A stretch of 64,000 bases of DNA from Streptomyces yangpuensis (GCF_001005295.1 NZ_LBMK01000002.1:186407-250406), one strand, 5' to 3'; numbered from the stretch's first letter, positions 1 to 10,185 are shown. The notes: generated by a model not told the origin, from the letters alone. Numbers and translations are program-made.

Positions 1-318
1 GGCGAGTTCGCGCACCAGCCGGTCGTGGGTGTGGGCATTGCCGAAGACCCAGCCGGCGCCGTGGATGTAGAGGATCACGGGCAGCGGGCCGGTGGAGCCG
101 GCCGGGCGGACGACGCGGATGCGGACCTCGCCGGTGGGGCCACAGGGCACGGCGAGCCATTCCTCCTCCACGGGCGGGAGGACGACGCCGTCGCCGCTCT
201 GGACGTCGTCCACGGCCTTGCGGCCGTCGGCGACGGGGATCTCGTAGAGGAACGGCGGCTTGGCGGTGGCGTCCGCGAAGGCCTGGGCGGCGGGCTCCAG
301 GACGGGGCGGCTGGACAT
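1..318 (-). CDS. alpha/beta hydrolase, N-terminal part (runs off the window)
   Basis: The gene starts at an ATG (base 318) preceded by a clear AAGGAG ribosome site and reads leftward out of the window, so only about 106 residues are visible. The visible part ends with IYIHGAGWVFGNAH, which matches the HGGGW-type oxyanion-hole motif of the acetyl-esterase/lipase (HSL-like) branch of alpha/beta hydrolases. The catalytic Ser, Asp and His would lie beyond the edge. A run of purine octamers (333-372) lies just upstream of the ribosome site. Substrate unknown; cytoplasmic, as no signal peptide is seen. Confidence 0.8.
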   Translation of the reverse strand, partial: MSSRPVLEPAAQAFADATAKPPFLYEIPVADGRKAVDDVQSGDGVVLPPVEEEWLAVPCGPTGEVRIRVVRPAGSTGPLPVILYIHGAGWVFGNAHTHDRLVRELA

Positions 319-332
319 GGTGGAACTCCTTC

Positions 333-372
333 GGGGAAGCGGGGAAGCGGGGAAGCGAGGAAGCGAGGAAGC
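333..372. repeat. five tandem purine-rich octamers
   Basis: Three copies of GGGGAAGC followed by two of GAGGAAGC, perfectly in tandem, directly upstream of the hydrolase ribosome site. Simple-sequence repeat; its position in the 5' leader means copy number could affect expression, which is inference only. Confidence 0.85.
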
Positions 373-471
373 GGGAAAGTGACGGGCGGCCGGCGGGTAC
401 GGTGCCCAGGATCACGCCGGCGGCCGCTCCCGGTCGGGAGACGGCCACCGGCGCGCCGGAGCGGGACCCGC

Positions 472-1116
<645 letters not shown>

Positions 1117-1120
<4 letters not shown>

Positions 1121-1779
1121 CCGGCCGCGTGCGCGCCGATGACGGCCTGCGCGTAGACGACACCCAGGCCGTAGGCGCCCGCGTGCTCCTTGACGATCTC
1201 CATGACGGCGCCGTAGGACTCCGTACGGGCCCAGTCGCGCTGGAGTTCGAGGAGAACCTGCAGCCAGGTGACGGGGACCGCGCCGGCGGCGGTCATCCGC
1301 TGGATGGCGTGCTCGTGGGCGGCCGGGGTCACACCGCCCGAGGCGTCGGTGACCACGTACACCTCGTATCCCTGGGCGAGCGCGGAGAGCGCGGGCAGCA
1401 CCAGGCAGACCTCGGTCCACAGGCCGGAGAGGACGATCTTCCTGCGGCCGGTGGCCCGGACCGCCTCGACCAGCGCCTCGTCCTCCCAGGCGTTCATGCT
1501 GGTGCGGTCCACGGCCTGCCGGCCCGGGAACACGGCGCCCAGCTGCGGGAGCAGAGGCCCGGAGAAGGATTCCGCGGCGACGGTGGTCAGTACGGCCGGC
1601 ACGTCGAACGCGCGGGCCGCCTTCGCGAGGCCCACCGTGCTGTTGATGATCGCGGCCCGGTCCCCGCTTCCCGTGCCGAAGAACATCTGGGGCTGGTGGT
1701 CGATGAAGAGCATGACCGAGTTGGCGGGCGTGAGCAGGTCCGCGCTCGGGGCGGCATGGACCTGGGAGACGTCGAACAC
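1117..1779 (-). CDS. isochorismatase-family cysteine hydrolase
   Basis: 220 residues from a GTG (1779) with GAGAGGAC eight bases upstream. A longer reading to 2007 is possible but its N-terminal addition is low-complexity and unlike the family. The fold markers are VMLFIDHQPQMF (catalytic Asp), the central Lys/Arg-rich strand RRKIVLSGLWTEVCL with the nucleophilic Cys, and VTDASGG. The pattern is closest to YcaC-like hydrolases of unknown substrate rather than true isochorismatases. First gene of a former operon: its TGA overlaps the ATG of the broken doxX gene. Cytoplasmic. Confidence 0.85.
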
Positions 1780-2320
1780 GAGGGATGTCCTCTCGGGAAA
1801 GGCGGAAGGAGAAGCGGAAGCGGCCGCCGCGGTGTTCCCGCGGCCTGCTGTCCGGTCACCGTAGGTCCGCGCCGACCGGCCCGGTTGCCCGTCCGCGCCC
1901 GGCGATTTGCCCACGAGCGCACCGCCGCACCGGTGCTTTCCGAAAAACCCGGGGCACGGGTCCGCCGCAAGGGTGAGGATCGGCCATATCAGTGGCGCGA
2001 TATACACCTTAATTCGATCACGGCATCGTGCTTGGATGGCGCCGCCCCGGTAATTCGTTTACGGCTTGACGGTTTTGACGAACCGGCGGTAACTCCGCGA
2101 AGCGCCCAGGTTACGGAGAAGGGAGAAAAGGCCGGCGGGAAGGAAATGACCATCCGTCGGCTCGACTTCCGCAAGATCGGTTATGTAGTGTTCCCGTTAT
2201 TCACCGCCCAACGGGGGGCGGACGGCAACTTCGGGATTGGTCCGGACTATTTCCGGCGTGTGACGACCCCGAAGAACCGGCAGACCACCGCCCCCGCCAC
2301 GCTCCCCATTGGGGGAATGC
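1780..2320. other. 541-bp intergenic region upstream of the SARP gene
   Basis: The first half, flanking the isochorismatase start, is ordinary GC-rich leader. From about 1980 the composition becomes unusually AT-rich for this window, with stretches such as ATATACACCTTAATTCG and GGTTATGTAGTGTTCCCG. No convincing gene is seen. An ATG at 2147 with a purine-rich leader opens a frame that runs into the SARP gene in another frame and has no family-like sequence. The AT-rich part is best read as the control region of the SARP gene. Confidence 0.6.
2066..2095 (+). promoter_or_regulatory. candidate promoter for the SARP gene
   Basis: TTGACG (2066-2071), an 18-base spacer, then TAACTC (2090-2095) resembles a sigma-70-type promoter. 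TTGACG is repeated at 2075-2080. It lies about 225 bases before the proposed GTG start. Read by eye only. Confidence 0.35.
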
Positions 2321-4084
2321 GTGTCCCGACACGGGGGATCAACCATCCGGTTCCAGCTTTTGGGGCCCTTGAGCATTGCGCACGGACCCGAAACCGTCGT
2401 TCTCAAACCGTCCAAGCCGACCAGCCTTCTCGCCGCACTTCTGCTGCACCCGAACACGGTGGTGTCAACCGCCTACCTGCTACGCGCCGTATGGGACGAA
2501 GAACCGCCTGCCACGGCCCGGGCCGCACTGCAGACGTGCGTCCTCCGGCTGCGCCGGCTGTTCGCCAAGTACGGCATATCCGCGACCACCATCGAGGCCG
2601 TCCCCGGCGGATACCGGATGCACTGCGACACCGACACCCTCGATCTCGTGCAGTTCCGTACACTCGCGGCCCGCGCCGGTGCGGCGGCGGGCCCGGGGGA
2701 GGAGCTCTACAGGCTGCGCGAGGCGCTCTCCCTCTGGCAGGGCCAGCCCCTCGCCAACGTCGCCTCGCGTCTGCTCCAGGATGACGCGGTGCCCGCCCTC
2801 GAACAGGAACGGCTGCGGGTGCTGGAACGGGTCTGCGACCTCGAACTCGCCGCCGGCAACTGCCATCAGGTCCTCGTCGACCTGTACGAGAGCGCCCGTC
2901 GGCACCCGGTGCGCGAACGGTTCACCGAACAGCTCGTCGAGGCGCTCTACCGCACCGGACGGCAGGCCGAGGCGCTCGCCGAGTACCGCACGGTCCGCGA
3001 CCGGCTCCGGGACGAACTCGGCATCGACCCGGGACCGGGGCTGCGCCGCCTGGAACTCGCCATCCTGCGCGCGGAGGAGCTGGCGCCCGCCCCGCCGGAA
3101 CCCGCGCGTACCGCAGGCGCGACCGCGGTTCCCGCGCTGCCCTCCGGCGCGTCCGCCCCGGCCCGGCCGCCCCGGGCGGCACCGCCCGTCCCCGCCTTCA
3201 CCGGACGCGAGAGCGACCGCAGGGCCATGGCCGCCCGGCTCACCGCCCCCGACGGACCCCGCCTGGTCGTCGTCTCGGGAGCGCCGGGCATCGGCAAGTC
3301 CGCACTCGCCCGCCAGACCGCCCACGAGGTGCAGGAGTCCTTCCCCGGCGGCGTGTTCACCCTCCGGCTGGCCCGGCCGGACGGCACCCCCGTCGCCGTC
3401 GAGGAGGCGGCGCGGCTCATGCCGGAGCCCGCGGCCGGACGCAGGCTGGTCGTCCTGGACGGCGCGGCCGGCGCCTGGCAGGTGCTGCCGTTGCTGTCCG
3501 CCGCCGAGGACGCCGCCGTCCTCGTGACCAGCAGGCGCCAGCTGGCCGCCGTCGTCGCCACGCACGGCGGCGCCGTGCACCGACTCGACGTGCTCCGGTC
3601 CGCCGAGGCGTACGCACTGCTGGCGGGACTCGTCGGCGCCGAACGGGTCGCGGCCGAACCCGCCGCGACCCGTGAACTGGCCGCCGTGTGCGGGCACTTC
3701 CCGCTCGCCCTGCGGATCGCCGCGGGACGGCTGCTGACCCGGCCCGGCCTGTCGGTCGCGGCCTGCGCGGCCTGGCTCGCCGAGGATCCCACGGCGCGGC
3801 TGGCGCTCGCGGAGGACGCCGGACTCTCCGTACCCCAGGTGCTGGGGCGGGCCCTCGACGCACTCGCCCCCGGTCTGCGGGAGGCGTTCCTCCGGCTGGG
3901 GGCCCGCGCCGGGGCCGGGGACCCGACGGCCGGGGAGGACGAGTCCGTGCTCGAACAGCTCGTGGAAGCAGGGCTGTTGGAGGACGGGCCGCCCGGCCCG
4001 TACCGCATGCACGAGCTGCTCCGCAGCTACGCGCGTCGGCGCGTCCGCACGCACGAGACCACGGCGGCGGCCGCACCGCGCTGA
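2321..4084 (+). CDS. SARP-family transcriptional activator with NB-ARC-like ATPase domain
   Basis: 587 residues. An OmpR-like winged-helix DNA-binding domain (about 8-95, with LLRAVWDEEPPATARAALQTCVLRLRRLF) is followed by a bacterial transcriptional activation domain (about 100-245, ending ELGIDPGPGLRRLE). A nucleotide-binding module follows, with the P-loop GAPGIGKSALA near residue 320 and the Walker-B-like stretch RRLVVLDGAAG. This is the AfsR/DnrI/RedD layout without the TPR tail. The GTG at 2321 is preferred because GGGGGA lies five bases upstream; a TTG at 2309 is the alternative. It precedes the RiPP operon in the same direction and is the obvious pathway activator. SARPs bind direct repeats with about 11-bp pitch; a candidate is noted at 19218-19236. 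Confidence 0.9.
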   Translation: MSRHGGSTIRFQLLGPLSIAHGPETVVLKPSKPTSLLAALLLHPNTVVSTAYLLRAVWDEEPPATARAALQTCVLRLRRLFAKYGISATTIEAVPGGYRMHCDTDTLDLVQFRTLAARAGAAAGPGEELYRLREALSLWQGQPLANVASRLLQDDAVPALEQERLRVLERVCDLELAAGNCHQVLVDLYESARRHPVRERFTEQLVEALYRTGRQAEALAEYRTVRDRLRDELGIDPGPGLRRLELAILRAEELAPAPPEPARTAGATAVPALPSGASAPARPPRAAPPVPAFTGRESDRRAMAARLTAPDGPRLVVVSGAPGIGKSALARQTAHEVQESFPGGVFTLRLARPDGTPVAVEEAARLMPEPAAGRRLVVLDGAAGAWQVLPLLSAAEDAAVLVTSRRQLAAVVATHGGAVHRLDVLRSAEAYALLAGLVGAERVAAEPAATRELAAVCGHFPLALRIAAGRLLTRPGLSVAACAAWLAEDPTARLALAEDAGLSVPQVLGRALDALAPGLREAFLRLGARAGAGDPTAGEDESVLEQLVEAGLLEDGPPGPYRMHELLRSYARRRVRTHETTAAAAPR

Positions 4085-4150
4085 CCCCTCCGGCCCGGGC
4101 CCCGGCCCCGTGCCACGGCCGCGCGAGCCGTTCGTCCGCCTCGGCCGTCT

Positions 4151-4192
4151 CCCGTGCCGCGCTCCGTCCCGCTCGGTCCCCGTGCCGCGCTC
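4151..4192. repeat. 14-bp direct repeat in the leader of the RiPP operon
   Basis: CCCGTGCCGCGCTC occurs at 4151-4164 and again at 4179-4192 (28-bp pitch) in the 164-bp gap between the SARP gene and the first biosynthetic gene. A spaced repeat could be a regulator site; no -10/-35 pair is obvious nearby. Confidence 0.6.
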
Positions 4193-4248
4193 TCTCCCCG
4201 CTCCAGGCTTCCCCCGATCCCGCCCAGACCGCACCCAGGGGTGTTCCC

Positions 4249-6597
4249 ATGGCTCACGCCAGCTACCAAGCCGTTGCCGCGACCCGTCCCCGGATCCGCC
4301 GGGACGTGCTGTTCACCGAGACGCCCGACGGCGTGCTGTTCCACAACGCGGACGGCGGCTTCCGCCTCACCGCCAAGTCCGCGTACCGCTTCGCGACGCT
4401 GATCGTCCCCCACCTCACCGGTGAGCACTCGGTCGACGACCTGTGCCGGGGCCTCGGCGAAGCACAGCGGGCGATGGTCGGCGAACTCGTCCGGACCCTG
4501 TACGACAGGGACTTCGCGCGACCCGTCACCACCCCCGCCGGACCGGCGGACGCGCAGGCCGCGGCCGCCCCCGACGTGGCCCGCCGGTACGCCCCCCAGA
4601 TCGCCTACGCCGACCACTACGCCGACGACGCCGAAGCCCGCTTCCTGCGCTTCCGGGAGACCCGCGTGGCCGTGCTCGGCGACGACGACGTCGCCCGCTG
4701 GTGCGCGTCGAGCCTGATACGCAACGGCTGCGCGGTCGTCGGCGTGACGCCCGCCCTCGCAGCGCCCGCGCCCGTCACTCCTGAGAGCGGCAGGGCCGCG
4801 CCCGGCATGCCCGCGCCCGGAACGCCCGCGCTCGACGCCGAGGTGGCCGAGGCCGTCGCCGACGGCTGCCCGGCCGAGCTCCGCACCCTGCCGGTGGCCG
4901 CCGGCCGGGAGCCCGCCTGGATGGACCTGTCCGACTACGACCTCGTGGTCGTCACCGGCGGCCGTACCGCGCCCGCCCGCCTGCTGCCGCTGCTGCGCGC
5001 CGGCGTCCCGGCCGGCCGCACCCTGCTGCCGGCCTGGTCGTACGGCTCCGACGCGGTGATCGGCCCGCTCATGACGGCCAACACCCCCGGCTGCTGGGCC
5101 TGCGCCGCGCTGCGGCTCGGCGCGGCCCCCGGCCGCGACGGCGCTGCCGCGGCCGAACTGTGGAGCACCCTGGCCCTGCCGGGCGGACCCGCCGCCGCCG
5201 GCCCGGAGCCCGGCGGGCCGCTGGCCGCGATGATCGGCAACCTGCTGGGCTACGAGGTCTTCCGCACCACCTCCGGAGCCCTGCCCGCCGAGACCGCCGG
5301 CCAGGTCGTCGTGCAGGACATGGCCTCGCTGGACGTCACGGCGGAGCCGCTCCTCGCCCACCCGCGCTGCCCGTTCTGCGCCCCGGACACCGGGACGGCG
5401 AGCCGGCCCGTCGCCCCCGTGGACCTCACCGAAGCCGCCACCACCGCCGCGCCCGCCCTGCCCACCCTGGAGACCGCTCGCGAGGCGGACGCCCTGGTGG
5501 AGGAGCTGAACCGGCGCTCCGAGGCGCTCGTCCGCCCGTACACCGGCGTCTTCACGCGCTACGCCGACGAGCCGCTGACCCAGATCCCCCTCAAACTGAG
5601 CGTGGTCGACCTCGGCACCGGCCACGCGCGCTCCCGGTCCGTCGCGGCCTTCGACGTCCACCACGTCGCCGGGGCCCGGATGCGCGCCCTGGACGCCGCG
5701 GCCCTCGTCTACGCCGAGCACGTCGTCCCCGCGTACGGCGTCACCACCCGCGACGAGGGCGCGGACGGGGGCGGGCCCGCGGTCGCGGAAGGCTCGCTGA
5801 CCGTCGCCTCCGGTCTGCCCGGCACGGCCGCCGCCTGGCAGCGGGCCGTCTCCCTGGTCACGAAGGAGCCCGCCCGCGTGCCGGCGGGCGCCGTCCGGCC
5901 CTTCGGCCCGCACAACCCCGACCGGCTCTTCGAACGCACCCGCGCCGGAGCCGGTGCCGGCCCCTCGCCCGCCGACGCGGCCGCCGCCGGTCTGCTGTCC
6001 GCCCTGGCCCACGACGCCCTGCTGCGGGCGGTCCGCGGGGCCGCTGCCACGCCCGTACCGCTGACGCACGCCGTCGACGGCACCGCCGACGCCGCTGAAA
6101 CGGCCGACGCGGCCGGCACCGCCGACGCCGAACTCGTCTTCCTCGTACGGTCGGCGCAGCGGCTCGTGCCGGACGTCGAGCTCCTCGACCTCGGCGAGGC
6201 CGCCCGCTCCGGCGTACCGGTGCTGCTCGCCCGGGCCGGCGAGCGCTGGGCCGTGGGCGCCGGCCTGGACCGCCGGACGGCCACCGTGACAGCGCTGCGG
6301 GACCTGCTGGGCGCCGTGCAGTACGAGCAGGACGAGGCCGCACCCGGCGGACCGGCCGACACCGGGGATCCACTGCTCGCCGACCTCGACGCCCGCACGC
6401 TCACGACCTCGCCGGACGGCGCGTCCACCGGACCGGGCCAGGACGCCGCCGACTGGCCCCAGGTGCTGGACCGGCTGCGCGCCGCGGGCCGCGACGCCTA
6501 CCTGGTCCCCACCGGAACCCCGGACCTGGCCTCGGCCGGACTCCACACCGCCAGGGTGCTGCTGACCACCGCCCAGGAGCCGGGCGATGACCACTGA
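4249..6597 (+). CDS. TOMM leader-binding/E1-like protein fused to a degenerate YcaO domain
   Basis: 782 residues; ATG after CAGGGG. Residues about 10-90 form a PqqD-like winged helix (RIPP recognition element) expected to hold the precursor leader. Residues about 135-385 are an E1/ThiF-like region with two zinc-type cysteine pairs, CWAC (about 284) and CPFC (about 376), as in ocin-ThiF/F-type partners of TOMM cyclodehydratases. The C-terminal half aligns by eye with the two YcaO proteins of the same locus. Its start RRSEALVRPYTGVF matches the YcaO opening, but the ExxER motif is ALVYAEH (about 486) and the E-V-V-E-R-D helix is S-A-L-A-H-D (about 580). All ATP/Mg ligands are therefore missing and it should be non-catalytic. 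It overlaps the next gene by 11 bases. Likely role: delivers the precursor to the YcaO enzymes. Confidence 0.85.
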   Translation: MAHASYQAVAATRPRIRRDVLFTETPDGVLFHNADGGFRLTAKSAYRFATLIVPHLTGEHSVDDLCRGLGEAQRAMVGELVRTLYDRDFARPVTTPAGPADAQAAAAPDVARRYAPQIAYADHYADDAEARFLRFRETRVAVLGDDDVARWCASSLIRNGCAVVGVTPALAAPAPVTPESGRAAPGMPAPGTPALDAEVAEAVADGCPAELRTLPVAAGREPAWMDLSDYDLVVVTGGRTAPARLLPLLRAGVPAGRTLLPAWSYGSDAVIGPLMTANTPGCWACAALRLGAAPGRDGAAAAELWSTLALPGGPAAAGPEPGGPLAAMIGNLLGYEVFRTTSGALPAETAGQVVVQDMASLDVTAEPLLAHPRCPFCAPDTGTASRPVAPVDLTEAATTAAPALPTLETAREADALVEELNRRSEALVRPYTGVFTRYADEPLTQIPLKLSVVDLGTGHARSRSVAAFDVHHVAGARMRALDAAALVYAEHVVPAYGVTTRDEGADGGGPAVAEGSLTVASGLPGTAAAWQRAVSLVTKEPARVPAGAVRPFGPHNPDRLFERTRAGAGAGPSPADAAAAGLLSALAHDALLRAVRGAAATPVPLTHAVDGTADAAETADAAGTADAELVFLVRSAQRLVPDVELLDLGEAARSGVPVLLARAGERWAVGAGLDRRTATVTALRDLLGAVQYEQDEAAPGGPADTGDPLLADLDARTLTTSPDGASTGPGQDAADWPQVLDRLRAAGRDAYLVPTGTPDLASAGLHTARVLLTTAQEPGDDH

Positions 6598-8578
6598 TCC
6601 GCTGACGGCCGACGGCCCCGGCCTCGCCGACGCGCTCGGCCCGGACGCGGCGGCCCGCTTCACCGCGCAGCTCGACCGCGCCCTCGCCGAACTCGGCGGC
6701 CCCCGCATCACGCCGGCACCCCTCGGACTCGGCGACGCCTTCACCCGGCCCGCCCCGGAGGGCGCCGACGGGGCGACGGCCGTGCCCGTGCACCTGTACG
6801 GCCACCAGGCGGTCGTCGGACCGCCCGGCGGCTGCGCCCGCTGCCTGGAGCGCCGCTGGCAGGCGGTACGGTCCGTGGCGCTCCGGGACGCCCTCGAACT
6901 CGGCGGCGGCACCCGGGCCGCGGGCGAGTGGCCGTACGCCCACCCCTTCGCCGCCCGGGCGCTGGCCGCGCTGATCACGGCCGCCCGGGCTCCCCGCCCC
7001 GGCGCCCCGGCGCCCGGCGTCTTCCCCGACGTCCGGCTGCTGGACCTGCGGACCGGCCGGGTACGCCGGTACCCGCTGGTCCCGGATCCGGAGTGCCCGC
7101 TCTGCGCCACCCCGGGCGAGGACACCGCCGCAGCGGCGGTGCCCGATCCGGCTCCGGCGCCGAAACACCGGCCCGGGGTGTTCCGTACCCGGCCCGTCGA
7201 GTCGTACGGGATCGACGTGGCGGCCTTCGCGAACCCGCTGTGCGGGGCGCTGGGGCCCTCCCTCGTCCAGGACGTCTCCTCCACGTCCACCTCGGCGACC
7301 ATCGGCTGCTTCTCCATGCGCTCGGGCGAGTACCTGCGCGAGACGTTCTGGGGCGGTCACACCGACTCCTTCGCCCGCAGCGCGCACGTGGGGGTCCTGG
7401 AGGGGCTGGAGCGCTACGCGGGGATGCGGGCCCGGTCCCGGACCACGAGTGTCACCGGCTCCCTGGAGCGGTTCGGCGCCGACGCGGTCGACCCGCGGGA
7501 CGTCGGCCTGTACAGCGAGGCCTTCCACCGGGCGAACCCGCGCGTGCGGCCCTTCGCCCCGGACCGGGAGATCGCCTGGGTGTGGGGATGGTCGCTGCGC
7601 GACCGGGTACCCCGCCTGGTCCCGGAGATCCTGACGTACTATCACGCCCCGGGCCTGGAGAACCGGTTCGTGCAGGAGAGCTCCAACGGCTGCGCCTCCG
7701 GCGGAAGTCCGGCCGAGGCCGCCTACTTCGGGCTGATGGAGGTCGTCGAACGCGACGCGTTCCTGCTCACCTGGTACGGGCGGCAGCCGCTGCCGGAGAT
7801 CGACCCGGCGAGCAGCTCCCGGCCGGCCACCCGCGCGATGGTCGACCGGCTGGCGATGTACGGCTACCGGGCCCGGTTCTTCGACACCCGGATCACCTTC
7901 CCGATCCCCGTCGTCACGGCGGTCGCCGAACGCTTCGACGGCGGCCCCGGCCGGATGTGCTTCGGTGCCGGCGCCGGCCTCGACCCCGAGGCCGCCCTGG
8001 CCTCGGCGCTGTGCGAGATCGCCACGGACGCCGTCAACCTGCCCGGGCGCACCGAGCGCGACGAGACCCGGCTGCGCGCGATGGCGGCCGACTTCGACCT
8101 GGTCACGGCACTGCACGACCATCCGCTCGTCTACGGGATCCCGGAGATGGGCGTGCACGCGGACTTCCTGCTGCGCGGCCCCCGCACCGGCACCGCAACC
8201 GGGACCGGCACCGGGACAGGCACCGGAACCGGAACCGACCGTGAGCGCCGGCGGACCGTCGCCGAGCTGGAGTGGCCCGACGCCTGGGGCTCGCCCGCCT
8301 CCGACGACGTGCGCACCGACCTGGAACGGTGCGTGTCGGCGGTCACGGCCGAGGGGTTCGACGTCGTGGTCGTCGACCAGACGATGCCCGAGCAGCGGGC
8401 TCTGGGACTGCACACGGTGAGCGTGCTCGTCCCCGGCCTGCTCCCCATCGACTTCGGGTGGTCCCGGCAGCGGGCCCTCGGCATGCCACGGATGCGGACC
8501 GGCCTGTTCGCCGCCGGTCTGCGCGAACGGCCCCTGGAGCCCGGCGATCTCAACCCGGCACCCCACCCCTTCCCCTGA
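6587..8578 (+). CDS. YcaO cyclodehydratase 1 (azoline-forming)
   Basis: 663 residues. Near the N-terminus a short E1-like remnant has two cysteine pairs, CARC (about 84) and CPLC (about 171), then the YcaO domain. ATP/Mg-binding motifs are intact: LEGLERYAG (about 270), ESSNGCASGG (about 364) and EVVERDAFL (about 385). The C-terminus ends PHPFP, like the proline-rich tails needed by azoline-forming YcaOs. The family uses ATP to cyclise Cys, Ser or Thr onto the preceding amide. The start overlaps the upstream stop, so coupled translation is likely. Odd: a low-complexity (Thr-Gly)n linker around residues 534-551 made by a hexanucleotide repeat. One of two active YcaOs here. Confidence 0.92.
   Translation: MTTDPLTADGPGLADALGPDAAARFTAQLDRALAELGGPRITPAPLGLGDAFTRPAPEGADGATAVPVHLYGHQAVVGPPGGCARCLERRWQAVRSVALRDALELGGGTRAAGEWPYAHPFAARALAALITAARAPRPGAPAPGVFPDVRLLDLRTGRVRRYPLVPDPECPLCATPGEDTAAAAVPDPAPAPKHRPGVFRTRPVESYGIDVAAFANPLCGALGPSLVQDVSSTSTSATIGCFSMRSGEYLRETFWGGHTDSFARSAHVGVLEGLERYAGMRARSRTTSVTGSLERFGADAVDPRDVGLYSEAFHRANPRVRPFAPDREIAWVWGWSLRDRVPRLVPEILTYYHAPGLENRFVQESSNGCASGGSPAEAAYFGLMEVVERDAFLLTWYGRQPLPEIDPASSSRPATRAMVDRLAMYGYRARFFDTRITFPIPVVTAVAERFDGGPGRMCFGAGAGLDPEAALASALCEIATDAVNLPGRTERDETRLRAMAADFDLVTALHDHPLVYGIPEMGVHADFLLRGPRTGTATGTGTGTGTGTGTDRERRRTVAELEWPDAWGSPASDDVRTDLERCVSAVTAEGFDVVVVDQTMPEQRALGLHTVSVLVPGLLPIDFGWSRQRALGMPRMRTGLFAAGLRERPLEPGDLNPAPHPFP
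8186..8238. repeat. hexanucleotide repeat inside YcaO 1
   Basis: Imperfect tandem copies of ACCGGN-type hexamers encode an alternating Thr-Gly run inside YcaO 1. The repeat keeps the frame because the unit is six bases, so length changes would only lengthen or shorten the linker. Confidence 0.75.
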
Positions 8579-8619
8579 CCGGCCACCGCCGGCGTCCGCC
8601 CCGAACTTACGGAGGACCC

Positions 8620-10185
8620 ATGGGCCACGCCCATGTCTACGCCCACGAGATCATGCACCGCGGCCGGGTGCCGATGGAGCCCGCCGACTTCGTCCCCGAC
8701 TGGGCCGACCGCCCCCGCAAGGCCAAGTTCCACCCGGACGCCGAGACGCTCCCGCTGCCCGCGCTGCCCGCGCTGCCCGCGCCGGCCACCCCGCCGCGGC
8801 CCGTGCCCGGATTCACCCTGCCGCTGCTGGCCGGGATGCTCGGGGACTCGTACGGGCTGACCGGCCGACGGCTCGCGGTCCAGGCCAACACCGACCTGGC
8901 CGCCCTGCCGCACTACACCCACGCCAACTGGTCGCGCGGCACCGCCTCCGGCGGTGGCCTCTACCCGGTGGCCGTCCACTGGGCGGCCGGCCCGGGCGGA
9001 CCGCTGACACCCGGCCTCTACCACTACGCGCCGCACCGGCACGGGCTGCGCCGGCTGCTGACGGGCGACGTCACGGGCGACGTCCGGGAGGCCCTCGGCC
9101 CGGGGGCCGGCGCCGCCGGACAGGCCACCCAGTACCTCGTCCTCAGCGTCAAGTACTGGCAGAACGCCTTCAAGTACAACAGCTTCTCCTTCCACGCCGT
9201 CAGCATGGACGTCGGAGCGCTCGTGCAGACCTGGCGGCTGTGGGCGGCGCAGTACGGTCTGCGCATCGACCCGGTGCTGTGGTTCGACGAGGAACACCTG
9301 GCCCGGCTGCTGGGCGTGCCGCCCGAGGAGGAGGGCGTCTTCGCCGTCGTCCCCCTGGCCTGGCAGGGCGCGCCGGAGCCCGGGCACGCCGGAGCGACGG
9401 GCGCCACCACACGCCACCGGGACCGCGAACGCTCCCGCCGCGTCATCGAGTTCGAGACGCTGCGCCGCATCCACACGGCCACCACGGGCCGGGCCGCCGA
9501 CCGCCCGGCGCCGGGAGCGCTGGACGCGGCGGCCGCCCTCCCGCCCCGCGGCGCGGATCCGCTGCCCCTGCCCGTTCCCCCCGCGCCGCCGGTCACCGTC
9601 ACCCGTGCCCTGCGCGAACGCCGCAGCAGCTTCGGCCGCTTCGACGCCTCCCGCCCGGTCGCGGCCGGACAGCTCGCCGCCCTGCTGGCCGACTGCGCGG
9701 CCACCCGGTACGGAACGGAGGCCGAACGTCCCGGCGGTCCCGCCCTCACCTCGCTGTACGCCTTCGTCAACCACGTCGAGGGCATCGCCCCCGGCACGTA
9801 CGCCTACGACCGGGCCGTGCACACCCTGCGCCTGGTCCGGCCGGGACCGCCCGGCCCCTTCCTGCAGCGCAGTTACTTCCTCTCCAACTACAACCTGGAG
9901 CAGGCCGGCGCGGTGCTCGTCCCGACGGTCCGCACCACCGCCGTGCTGGACGGCGTCGGCGACCGCGGCTACCGGCTCGTGGGCGGCGCCGTCGGAGCCG
10001 TCGCACAGACCTTCTACACCACGGCTGCGGCCCACGGCCTCGGCGCCGGGGTGGCCCTCGGCTTCGACAACATCTCCTACATCGAGGAGCTGGGACTGAC
10101 CGGCACCGACGAGGCACCCCTGCTGATCATGCTCGCGGGCCACGAGCGTCCGCACCCGGCCGACTTCCGCCACGAGATCGCCTGA
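8620..10185 (+). CDS. SagB-type FMN-dependent dehydrogenase (azoline oxidase)
   Basis: 521 residues; ATG seven bases after GGAGGA. Two nitroreductase-like halves are seen. The first has HYTHANWSRGTASGGGLYP and QNAFKYNSFSFHAVSMDVG; the second begins RALRERRSSFGRF and has the matching QRSYFLSNYNLEQAGAV and VGAVAQTFYTTAAAHGLG stretches. Members of this family oxidise azolines to aromatic thiazoles and oxazoles with FMN. The gene lies in the run 4249-18874 on one strand with gaps of 41 and 15 bases either side, so it is part of the modification operon. Presence of an oxidase predicts azoles, not azolines, in the product. Confidence 0.9.
   Translation: MGHAHVYAHEIMHRGRVPMEPADFVPDWADRPRKAKFHPDAETLPLPALPALPAPATPPRPVPGFTLPLLAGMLGDSYGLTGRRLAVQANTDLAALPHYTHANWSRGTASGGGLYPVAVHWAAGPGGPLTPGLYHYAPHRHGLRRLLTGDVTGDVREALGPGAGAAGQATQYLVLSVKYWQNAFKYNSFSFHAVSMDVGALVQTWRLWAAQYGLRIDPVLWFDEEHLARLLGVPPEEEGVFAVVPLAWQGAPEPGHAGATGATTRHRDRERSRRVIEFETLRRIHTATTGRAADRPAPGALDAAAALPPRGADPLPLPVPPAPPVTVTRALRERRSSFGRFDASRPVAAGQLAALLADCAATRYGTEAERPGGPALTSLYAFVNHVEGIAPGTYAYDRAVHTLRLVRPGPPGPFLQRSYFLSNYNLEQAGAVLVPTVRTTAVLDGVGDRGYRLVGGAVGAVAQTFYTTAAAHGLGAGVALGFDNISYIEELGLTGTDEAPLLIMLAGHERPHPADFRHEIA

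Noticed and set aside
2147..2784. Possible gene starting at ATG 2147 with a purine-rich leader (GGGAAGGAA)
   Set aside because: It overlaps more than 450 bases of the SARP gene in another frame, has no family-like sequence past the first 60 residues, and the SARP frame is clearly coding there.
8182..8241. Tandem hexamers considered as a CRISPR-like or regulatory array
   Set aside because: The repeats are inside an intact YcaO gene, in frame, without spacers.
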